DNA of 64,000 nt from Linnemannia schmuckeri (taxonomy: Eukaryota; Mortierellomycota; Mortierellomycetes; Mortierellales; Mortierellaceae): contig JANATG010000020.1 in assembly GCA_029449235.1 (NCBI GenBank), positions 930,001 through 994,000 on the forward strand. The letters are read 5' to 3'. The notes under the pieces were generated by a model. It saw only the letters and a list, made by a program, of their open reading frames with translations, was not told the DNA's origin and searched no databases. The position numbers and the translations under genes were made by a program. This document shows positions 29,160-38,437 of the stretch, one piece after another; the first letter of the stretch is position 1; each line of letters opens with the position of its first letter.

Positions 29160-30020
29160 GGGAGGGGACAGTTGAACTTTCCCCTTTTCCACTCGCCCTA
29201 TCAAACACTTTTTGACAACCCTCTTGCCATTTCCTACATGGACCAACCCACCATCAATGTTTTCCCTCCAAGAGAGTTTCCAATCCGTTGGAGGGCTGAC
29301 GCATGACCAAAAACCCTTCATCGTCGCACTCACAATTGCGGGCCTTTGCCAGTTTACGGCGTTTGGATCATCTGCAGGCGCTATGGCGGGACCCTTTCAG
29401 GTCATGATTCCTGTTTCGGCTGCTGATGGCGTATATTACAACAGTTTACCGCAACGAGTAGTCAGGAAAATGAAGACGGCACGGGGGACGGATAGGGATG
29501 CATTGGCTTCGGAGCGTAACGCCAAGCGAGACAGGATTGTGGGCGGTAGTGTATCTGCCTTGGCGGTAGTGGTGTTTCTTAGCTATTTGGTGTGGAAGAA
29601 ATGGAGGTATATGAAGCAGCGATGGATCAGCAAGAAGAAGGAAGCAGAGGAGGCAGCGGCGGTGACAGCGCTGGTAATAGGAGGGAGGCTGCCCCCTATT
29701 CGCCAACAAATAATTCGACGGCGCCACCTTTCGTGTCATCCAAGAAGCATGAGGTCTACAGTACAGAGATGATCCTTGAAGAGATTTAGGAGCTAGAAAA
29801 AGAGGAAGAGGACTCATCTTCAGCCAACTTCTCGAATGGCGCAGGAGGGAGCTTTGGCAGAGTGAAAGTGCGTAGTAGGCGCTCAGCATCGATATCGAAT
29901 CGACCCAGGATGCTTGCGGATGCAGGCAGGCTACCGAGCTACACATACCAGGACCAGATCAAGGAACTGGATTTCTCAAGTCACCCGCGACCCAATGTTG
30001 TTACCACTATCAGTGACTAA
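29160..30020 (+). pseudogene. Remnant of a single-pass membrane protein gene
   Basis: Coding-like pieces occur in alternating frames. One frame has AMAGPFQVMIPVSAADGVYY, then a transmembrane stretch (IVGGSVSALAVVVFLSYLVW) and basic residues. A second frame carries the tail STAPPFVSSKKHEVYSTEM, an in-frame TAG at 29787, then LPSYTYQDQIKELDFS and a final stop near 30020. The extracellular piece recalls the end of a Kre9/Knh-type domain, but weakly. At least one stop and one frame change separate the parts, so it is likely dead. Confidence 0.45.
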
Positions 30021-30585
30021 GATATGAAGTAGCTCTCCAGACCACCTCCAGCAACAGCTAGGCAGGCCTCTTTTTTGTGTGCGTGTACCATTCATCACCG
30101 CTCTCGCCCACTTTTTTTTGTTTCTCGAATGGGGCGGACCTAATTATTTGTAAAATAACCCATTACCTCATAATCACCCTTAGATACCGCCACACATACT
30201 TCGTTTGTAACTTGATAAAAGTGTTTCTCGACTGTCATCGCCTTCGTGTTCGTCTCTCGCTCTGGAATGGCGACCATCCATACCCTCAAATTCCCTTTCC
30301 TCTGATCCCCTCGGGAGCTGTAACCTGTGATCCCCTTTCAAGCTCTTTCTTTCAGAGATTTGACTATCGTTGAGAAGTCAATGCACAGATAGAGGACATG
30401 CGCGTAAAATCTATTTGTGACCGTGGCCGTCCCTGGATTGTTACGACTATGATAGAGCAAAACTGTCGAAAATTGTTAGAATCAAAGTTGCCACGATGTA
30501 AAATTGGGATCTCTTCCTCCTAAACTTTATGGTTGTCTTTCAAAATCCTATAAAGAGTTCTTGCCGGGAATGCCAAGTGAATTTT
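30021..30585. other. Spacer, nothing recognised
   Basis: Only short chance frames are seen. The stretch holds no repeat or promoter feature I can support. Confidence 0.4.
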
Positions 30586-30637
30586 GACACCCTCTGTAGG
30601 AATGTACTTCTGGTTGTGTCATGGGTGAAATCAAGGC

Positions 30638-30669
<32 letters not shown>

Positions 30670-31026
30670 GCGTTACATCGTCAGTGTTCGCCATTTACAC
30701 TGCTGTTTGGAGGAGACCATGAAGTATGCTCGAAATTGGCATCGGGTTCCTGGAAGAGGGGGCCTCTATAAATGGAATTAAGTGGGTATGAGCATGAGGT
30801 TCCCCTGAATCATAGTCATCCTTGGACATCCCTCTCGCTTCTTTTTTCGACCTGACCTGGACCTGCAGCCCTCCCTCTCTGTGTTATTGCCATTCACAGA
30901 CGATGATGTTTATACTTGGCAGAGAGAAAAGACAGAGACCGTTGCCATGCTATGGTATGCGGTCTTAAGGTAAGGAGATAGGAGGGGAAACAGCAGTGTA
31001 AATGGCGAACACTGACGATGTAACGC

Positions 31027-31069
<43 letters not shown>

Positions 31070-31124
31070 GCCGTGATTTTCACCCATGACACAGCCAGAA
31101 GTACATTCTTACAGGGGTGTCCAG
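30586..31124. mobile_element. Foldback/MITE-like element with A30 and T41 arms
   Basis: Arms 30586-30708 and 30988-31124 are long inverted repeats of about 90% identity outside the homopolymers. Each arm reads from the tip GACACCC-TGTA-GAATGTAC, then GTGTCATGGGTGAAA, GGCC, a homopolymer (A30 left, T41 right), then AACGCGTTACATCG and CCATTTACACTGCTGTTT. The 280 bp between hold no gene. The tip resembles Tc1/mariner-like ends, which is inference. The element could be non-autonomous, or two insertions facing each other. Confidence 0.75.
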
Positions 31125-32910
31125 TCCTCGTAAGTTGTTCTTGGAAAAAAAAATTACCAAGCTATCCTTGAAACGACAGAGGACGTGGCTGATCATCCTC
31201 CTTTTTTCATTTAACATAGGATATTTCAATCCTAACTCTCAGCAGAATCCAAGTCACGTCGAAGCGCTTAATATCATCTGCGAGGAAGAGCGCAGCTCGC
31301 TTCACTCTTGTTGTCTTTACAAACAAAGCCGCCTTTCAGCTCGACATCAGACTCTACAACATTCAGATCCAATATACTGCATTATCATCTTTATTCATTT
31401 TTGTCGTCTCCACTATCTCACCCCAATTCGGCATAACCCCAAAAACCCGTGCCAAACAAAGGCCAAACGTGTCTCCCCCTTGCATCACCGCTTAGCGTCA
31501 TATCCTTCTCTCTTACTATCACGCGCTTCTCTCTTGCTATAAAAAGTTCACTTACTTAGTATAGATGTTCCACCCACCTTATTACCTAGTAAAATCGCCT
31601 TCCCATTTGATATCGCCTGCTCCTCATAACAAAAAATTCAAGAAAAAAAAAGTGACATGATAAGCGTTGAAAAAAACGCGACGAATTACTAAAAACAGAC
31701 GCCAAAAAAATAACTACAATAGCATAAATGACATTCTATAGAAACGTGACAAAAACGCACCAGAAAACACAAAGAAAGTTTGACACAAAGCGCAATAGAA
31801 GATTTTGCAAATAAAAGACTCGCCGGCAAGAAATGAATCATAGTGGAGATTGCCAAGTTGACAATAACAATGTTGTTCAAGATGCTGGATGAGACACTTA
31901 GTTTTCACAAGACTCTCCATCCTTTTCCCCTAAAAAAAAACAAAGGGATGTAGTTGGCGAGCTGCATATAATCAACACTTTGAAAAATTACAAAAAAAAT
32001 TTGTGAACACTGGAAAGGGGAGGGTGCCTACCCGAGTCAACTGGACAAGCTTCATCAGCGTGAAAAGCGACGGGGGAAAAATGGCTGGTATGAAGTCATC
32101 TAAAAGAGAAAGATCATCCAAAAACAAAAATCATTGACAAAGAAAGAAGTGATAGGAAAAGCAAGGGATCGATGCATGCAAAATGACACATGCATAAACG
32201 AAAAAAAAAGTCCGGTGGGTCCACTTCTAGATATCCAGACGATGGTGTCAAGCTCCCAGGGCGATTAGATACTAGCAGAGTAGCGGACAATGCGATAGGT
32301 AATTTTGGATTCGTTAAAGATCAAAAAAAAATCCGCCGAAAAGGCATGAGAAACTGGCGAGGAAACAGGGTGAGAAAAGAAAGGCGTAAAAAAATAGGGA
32401 TGGGCTTTAGGCAGAGAAGGAAGGCAGTAAAATCAAACAAGGACGGATCGATGTAGGATCAAAGGGGGATTAAGATGAAGGAAATGGTGGACAAACAGGA
32501 TGGAAAAGGAGATGCAAATGGACTGAAGCCAAAGGAAATCCTTTTCTTTTGCGATGCCGCCTTACCCGAGACAGTTGGAGTGAGGCAGTTTGCTTGGCAC
32601 ACGTCCAGCCAAGAAAGGAGTTCGTATAAAAAGGAATTGAAAATTCGGTTATTTCCTTTTATTATCCCCTATAGTTCTCTTGTCACTTACCTATACAATA
32701 CAAATCCTCCAGAACCTCCACAAAGATCAATCCAGGAAACCCTCCTCTGCTACCACACACGCGCTCACGCACACTACCAAGTATGAACCGCTTGTCACAT
32801 GCTTATTCTGAATCCATATACCCAATTCTACCTCCAAAACAGTTCTGTGAAAAATTAACAACGGAAACACCCTCTCCTCTTGGTTTCACTATCATATTGT
32901 TTTTCGTAGG
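31125..32910. other. Long spacer without a supported gene
   Basis: Open frames here (for example 31117-31542 and 32190-32456) are compositionally random or Lys/Arg-rich. No splice-linked coding series was found. The last 150 bp may be a 5' leader: a TTTTTCGTAG acceptor-like site abuts the next start. Confidence 0.45.
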
Positions 32911-33084
32911 ATGAAGGTTCTCCTGTCAAGCTTGCTGCTCGTCGCTCTGACTGCTGTCACCACCAGCGCCGCTGTCTTGTCCAAGCGAGTCCCTAAAAGT
33001 GGTATGTCTGAGATCACCACAGTATTGAAAAAAGAGACCCCCAATGTTATGGAATGCCTTGCATCAGCGATGAAGAGTGCTTAA
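32911..33084 (+). CDS. 57-residue secreted peptide precursor
   Basis: A short frame: signal peptide MKVLLSSLLLVALTAVTTSA, then VLSKR (a Kex2-type Lys-Arg at 25-26), then a 31-residue peptide with one Cys (VPKSGMSEITTV to ECLASAMKSA). A CGTAG acceptor-like site lies directly before the ATG, so an upstream leader exon is possible. A GTATGT donor-like site inside the frame leaves an alternative splice open. No family is recognised. It lies outside the 20-28 kb island and lacks its promoter motif. Confidence 0.5.
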   Translation: MKVLLSSLLLVALTAVTTSAAVLSKRVPKSGMSEITTVLKKETPNVMECLASAMKSA

Positions 33085-33641
33085 CTGCAGGCTGTAGCCA
33101 TTGCAATTCCAAATTTGGATGTTTGTAGAGAGTTTAACCTGAATAAAGGAGTGCCGCCCAAAGTTTTAGGGTTATTTTTCGAGCGATACCTTCCACCTTT
33201 TTTTTTCTTTGCGCGTACACTTAATTCTCTCACTTGAGACTCGTATGGTCCTTCTTCAACCACGTCAAAGTTTATGCCTTCATGACTCGAGTACCTTGAA
33301 CAAAATAATGCCGAGAAAATGGAAAGATCTCTTTACCCAGGTTCTATTCCTGAAGCCCTGGATCCTACGGGTATCGTTGTCCTACAACTGAATAAAAAAA
33401 GCGGGCTGCAGCAGAAGAAAAAATAGATAAAAGTAAGACAGTAGTGTAAACGTGTGGACGGGTGTATCGTATTCCACAAGATCGAAGGGCTAGACAGTGC
33501 TGGTGGTAAAATCTGAGGGAATGTAAGAATAAGAACCTCAATTGAATGGTTCTCAGCGTTTCCCAATGTTATAAACACACTCAACTTTTTTTTACTGGAA
33601 GTGGAACTATCAATCGTTGTTGCTTTGTTGTGTGTGCATAG
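33085..33641. other. Spacer, nothing recognised
   Basis: No coding series or repeat was identified here. Confidence 0.4.
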
Positions 33642-34644
33642 CTAGATAAGAATAGTGGAAACAAGGCGACTGCAACGAAAGGAGAAATGTGGTTGCGGTC
33701 CTGAAAAAGAAGGCAAGAAGGTGAGCACTCTGCGAGATCTAGCGAGAGAGGGAAATAGAGGGAAAGTCGCTAGAACTCCGTTAGGCTCCGTAGACGACCT
33801 AGCTGTAGCAGCAAGATGATTGACAGCTCTTCCCATCGATGAACCCGTTCTAACATCACCAAAGTCATCCAGAACCCGCAGCGAGAAATCCTCACGGCCA
33901 TGAATGTAGTCCTCTTCATCATCACTACACTCTTCCTCCAATAACCGCATTCGATCTCCAAATCCGTCTGGCTATGTTGAAAGACCACTCCAGTCGCATA
34001 CCTGGACTTCCATCCGACATACATGGGTGTCAAATTGCGGTGAAGGACAAAGGGATGCTGGACAACCATGCCTGAATAGTAAGAAGGGTAGAACGTTTGG
34101 GCGGTGCCTGGCATGAGCAGACTGCAAGGATTGTCGTCCTTATCGAGCGAGTGGATGTATTCGTACTGTTCGTAGATTATACTACATGCTTCTGCCAGAT
34201 CGTCTACCCATTCGCAGGACTCTTGAGAGACGTATTCCAGGAACTTGGGCAGCAAGTTGAAGATTGTTTGCTTGTGCGGGTTCTTGTCGTAAGGTTGGTG
34301 GAGGATGGCCAGTTTTCTGTCAAAGTGGGGCAAGAGGAGTGCGCAGACCGGTGGTATCAAGGGTAGTGGAGGTAGTGGTGATCTGCTGTTGTGACTGAAA
34401 GTCCCCACTTGTCACCCTTTCGGTTCACGTTTTTTTCTTGTTCTTTTTCTTGTTCCTGTTCTTGGGAGTAACGAGAGAGGTGGGCAAGTTTTGCGGCAAA
34501 GGTGAGGTTGGATGTAAATGTTGCTGCCGCCATGGTTGGTTGTCCTGTTGTTATTGCTTCGAGTGATGGATTCAAATAAAAGGCGTTCGAAGAGGTAGCC
34601 GATGAGCATGCTCTCGGAGCACTCTGGCTCGGTAGACGTGGTCA
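33642..34644 (-). pseudogene. Unresolved gene or pseudogene in several frames
   Basis: Protein-like segments follow one another on the minus strand in different frames. They are MTTSTEPECSESMLIGYLFE (from 34644), SNLTFAAKLAHLSRYSQ, then a long stretch with FNLLPKFLEYVSQESCEW, IHSLDKDDNPCSLLMPG and TPMYVGWKSRYATGV. Near 33975 the more natural continuation moves to another frame (LLEEECSDDEEDYIHGRED, SLRVLDDFGDVRTGSS). No GT-AG pair of sensible length repairs these changes. It may be a pseudogene, or a gene with assembly errors. No family is recognised. Confidence 0.35.
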
Positions 34645-35430
34645 TGACAGAGGGTCCGGCTGTCGACGAAAGAGAAGAGGCTTGAGAGTGTGAATGAGAA
34701 GGGGGAGAAAGGCGAGGACAAGATTGAGAAAAAGATAGGAGGAGAATGTGGGGTAGAGGGATAGAAAAGAATGCGAGGCTTGCAATTGTTTTGAAGGACT
34801 CTCGTCTCTCTTCCATCCTGAGCTCCTCTTCATTGTATTCTCTCGCTTTTTTGGTTTTTCTCAAGGGACGATCTGCACGCGCCATGTTCAAATCAATGCG
34901 AACGATCGCCATTGACACTGATATTTTGTATCACACACACACATCACATCACCAACGTGCGATACGCGTGTATCTGTGCCTCACCAATAGTTGGATTTGC
35001 TCACTCAAAGACGAGAGAAGGGAGAGAAGGGAGAGAAGGAAACGCCACCAAATTTCGATAAGTCAACCATATCGATTTAACTAAAAGCCGCTTCAAGAGT
35101 GCTTGTGGTTGAAGTCAATCCCTTATCCTTACAAGTTGCAAAATACCGCACTCAACTGCATCGAAAGGTAGTTCTCTCTATATAGTCAGAAGAAGGATAG
35201 AGAGAGAAGAGACATGTTGGATGCCAGAAAGGGAAAATCACCTTCCCTAAGGGACGATGTATGTGACGTCAACAGGACATTTTCCAAAGTGGCACTCTCA
35301 TCGCATTTCGTACAGAATATCCGCATCCACATACCAATACCCTCATTCAACGCAGCAATGTGATTTAGATAAGTTGTTTATGAACGGGGAATAATAGTCT
35401 ATAGTAAGTAGTAGTAGTAGAAAAGTTGCT
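34645..35430. other. Spacer, nothing recognised
   Basis: Contains AG-rich and CT-rich tracts only. It holds the probable 5' leader of the unresolved gene to the left and the 3' region of tropomyosin to the right. Confidence 0.4.
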
Positions 35431-36675
35431 TTACATCTCATCCATGGCCTTCAAAGTCTCGTCCAACTCAGCCTTGGCCTCGTTGTACTTCTGGGTCTTC
35501 TCCTCGAGCTTGGTCTCCAAGGTGTCGTTCTCCTTCTCAAGGGTCTTGACCTTGCGCTCAAGTTCCTCAACCTGCAACTCATGCTCGCGGAGCCTATTAT
35601 TTTCAGAGTAGAGAGATGATTGTGAAAGATGGAAGGGTTAGTACTCTGGGGTATGGGTTATGAAGGCCAGAAGAAAAAGAGGGAAGGGTTGGGCTGAAGT
35701 GGAGTTCTAATCGTGAGCCAAAAAAAAACAAAAATATAGAGCACAAAAGGTCATCCTAGTCACTTCTGCTTTTCATGCTCCTTGGAAACCATTCGAATAA
35801 CAGACTGAAACAAACAGTAACAAGAAAAAAAGGGGAAGAGGAAGAACGACGATCGAGATGACAGCCCGATCTACATCTGCCAAGGGAGTGGCGAGAGAAA
35901 ACGAAAAGACATACTTGATCTTGGCCTCAGTAGCCTCAGTCTCGGCCTTCTCGAGCTGCGACTCAAGGAGGGAGATACGGTTGTTGAGGGAGATGGCCTC
36001 CTGCTCCTTGGCAGAGACCTCGGCCTTGGAGGCAGCAAGCTCATTCTCGGCGTTCTCAGCGCGGGCAAGGGTGGCGTCGGCCTCAGCGCGGATCGAGGCA
36101 ATTTTCTATTGAGGGAACGGGTGTAAGGGAGTTGAGGGTTAGCTGACAATGGCTCAATGGTTCAATTGGCTCGAGAAGGAAGAAAGAGAGGTTGAAGTGT
36201 TGGCGTGAGGTATAGGTTGCGTGAGAGGAAAGGGCGAGACGGTCAGATGATGATCTCCATGAGGGTGGGTGTCCATGGTGTAACCATCTCTCATCTGATC
36301 GCTCACTATGTGTGCTCCATCATCCTTTGAAGGTCCAGTCCTCTCCTTGTCATTCAACTCTTCCCTTCACCCTGCAGAGGCGAGTGTATAGAGCATTGTC
36401 CAGTATGCATCTTTAGTACAGAGAGAGTGGTTGCTGGTTGGTGTTATTTGTTCCTGACCATGCTCTTTCCCTCCTCCTGCCTTTGTCACTAAACGTCGAA
36501 AATCGCTGTGCCAGGAGCGTGTACGTGGATTGTGCTATTTGTCTTGTGTTGTTGTTCCTGTATTCATGCAGGGGTGAAAAGAAAAAAAGAAGCAGAACGA
36601 GGTCTCTTGTTGTGGGCGGCAGATAGGCTGGTAAGCAGACGGGCAGGCAGGACTTACTTCCTTGAACTTGTCCAT
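35431..36675 (-). CDS. Tropomyosin
   Basis: Three exons (36675-36658, 36105-35915, 35593-35431) join in frame to 123 residues. Exon 1 codes only MDKFKE. The chain is a continuous coiled coil: KIASIRAEADATLARAENAE, ISLLESQLEKAETEATEAK, then LREHELQVEELERKVKTLEK and a C-terminus of KAELDETLKAMDEM. Fungal tropomyosins start MDK-[IFL]-[RK]-E-K and stabilise actin cables and contractile rings. The model is about 38 residues shorter than the usual 161, close to one actin-binding period. That may be real, or an exon may be missing from the 320-bp second intron. A coiled-coil-like piece (SVIRMVSKEHEKQK) lies there at 35764-35805, but its donor is not canonical. Confidence 0.85.
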
Positions 36676-37354
36676 TGTGATGAGTGTGTGTGTGTGAGAG
36701 TTGTTGGGAGGAAGATGAAAGTGATGTTTAAAAAAAGAAAAGAAACTGATCAGTCCCCAGCCTACTTATATTAAAATGACCAGCTTGGCTCTCAAAATCA
36801 GATGCTCACTGGGACAAATGAACGCGCTTCTTATTCGGTGACGTTTCTGGCATCCGCTTTATTCAAGTCCTTCTATCGCCTTCTTTCTACATTGAACAGG
36901 TAATATAAATTACATTTGAGCTGTCCCATGGGTCATCGTCATAATACTTTCTGTCCTTTTCTAACAAAGGCATTGCTTATGTCCAGTCCTGTCACTCCAC
37001 GACATACACCGTAACAAATATTTGGAAGAGACGAGTCCTCGGCTCTGTTCAGTGATTGAATGAGTATTTTTAGATCGTGTCAGTCAGACCATGTCCCATT
37101 ATGGATATCACATCACCCACGAAATCAAAAAGAAGACAGAAAAGCATTGCATGATATTGCCATCGACACCATTGAACAAATACAGTAAGGATGTGTTTTT
37201 TTCAATTCTCATTTTTTTATTTTGGAAAAGAAGGGATCGATTGGTGAGGGTATTTTTCGAAAGTTTTTTTTGTTATGTTACACGGGAGAAAAAAGAGCGA
37301 TCCCTCTCTCACTCTCATCCCACCAGCAAAGTCCAAATTGGACAATGTGCTGGC
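36676..37354. other. Tropomyosin promoter side and C2 3' side
   Basis: No gene is seen. A GTGTGTGT microsatellite lies near the tropomyosin start, within its first bases upstream. Confidence 0.45.
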
Positions 37355-38437
37355 TTAATCGCGGCGCCAGAGAGAGTGGGCGACGGTGGGGGCCCAGTCC
37401 GACTGGGAGTTGTGTCCCTGGAGGCAGACGTACTTGTCGCCGTCGTACTTGACCTTGTCACCAGGAGAGTAATGGCGACCGTGGGCATCCCACTTCTTGC
37501 CCTTCTTCTTCTTCTTGTCGCTGTCCGAGTCAGAGCCTGAGTCAGACGAGTCAGAGTCAGAGCCGGAACCACCGTGGTGCTTGCTCTTCTTCTCCTTCTT
37601 GTCCTTCTTGTCCTTCTTGTGTTTGCCCTCGTCATGGCCGCCCTGGTGGTGCTCCTGAGGATTGAAGTGGGACTGGCCGCCGTATCCGTGCTGGCCCTGG
37701 ACTTGGATGTGCTGCTGCTGCTGAGACTGGTGCTGCTGCTGCTCAAACTGCTGACGTTGAGCTTCGAACTGATGCTTCTCATTCTCGAATCTCTCACGCT
37801 CAGCAGCAGCGGCGCGCTCGGCCTCCTTCTTGGCCTCTTCCTCCTTCTTGTTGTCGTTGGCGAGCTTGTTGGCCAAGAGTCCAGCTCCGACGGCCAAGAG
37901 ACCTCCAAAGGCAGCACTTCCGGCATCAGCAGCCTTCTCTTTGTTGGCAAGGGACTTGACACGCTTCTGGTGTTCAACATTGATGTGCGACGTGCCCTTG
38001 ACGGGCTGGCCGGCAGGTTGAGCAGGGGAAGTGTTCTGGCCAGGGACGTTGTGGGCAACCAAGGTCAGGTTAATCTCGCCCTGGGTCTTGCCGCTGGGAG
38101 AGTAGACATCAAAGATACCGTGGAAGGTGGCGCCGGGGGCGTGGACGATCTGGTTGATGGGGATGGCGGCAAAAGCGATGACGGCGTCGGCGGTAGTCTC
38201 CTCGTCCATGATCTCGACGAAGAGCTCAGGCTCACCGGCGAGGACAAACGAAAAGGTCTGGTTCCAAGTGGGGGTCTTGCCGGCATCCTTATGGACGAAG
38301 GTCTTTTGGAAGGCTTTGGGGTTCGTGAAGTCGGTCGAGAACCGGACATAGGGGTCCTGCTTGCCGATGGTCTCGACGTCTTGGAGGTTCTGGGCACCGT
38401 GGGCGGTGACAGTCAAGGTGGGCTGGCCTTGCATCAT
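37355..38437 (-). CDS. C2-domain protein with chitin-binding-like C-terminus
   Basis: A single-exon gene of 360 residues starting MMQGQPTLTVTAHGAQNLQD. Residues 1-135 form a C2 domain (GKQDPYVRFSTDF, TWNQTFSFVL, LFVEIMDEETTADAVIA). A module shared with the other C2 gene follows (KEKAADAGSAAFGG, then Ala/Gly-rich). A Gln/His-rich coiled segment, a Lys-rich stretch and Asp/Ser repeats lead to the last 45 residues, which fit the CBM5/12 pattern: W, YSPGDKVKYDGDKYVCLQGH, then DWAPTVAHSLW. There is no signal peptide. C2 domains bind membranes or partners. A chitin-binding module on an apparently cytosolic protein is unexpected and may have another ligand. An upstream in-frame extension is ignored as leader. 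Confidence 0.82.
   Translation of the reverse strand: MMQGQPTLTVTAHGAQNLQDVETIGKQDPYVRFSTDFTNPKAFQKTFVHKDAGKTPTWNQTFSFVLAGEPELFVEIMDEETTADAVIAFAAIPINQIVHAPGATFHGIFDVYSPSGKTQGEINLTLVAHNVPGQNTSPAQPAGQPVKGTSHINVEHQKRVKSLANKEKAADAGSAAFGGLLAVGAGLLANKLANDNKKEEEAKKEAERAAAAERERFENEKHQFEAQRQQFEQQQHQSQQQQHIQVQGQHGYGGQSHFNPQEHHQGGHDEGKHKKDKKDKKEKKSKHHGGSGSDSDSSDSGSDSDSDKKKKKGKKWDAHGRHYSPGDKVKYDGDKYVCLQGHNSQSDWAPTVAHSLWRRD

Noticed and set aside
31117..32786. Several open frames of 60-140 codons
   Set aside because: No signal peptide, domain or splice-linked partner, and the composition is that of spacer DNA.
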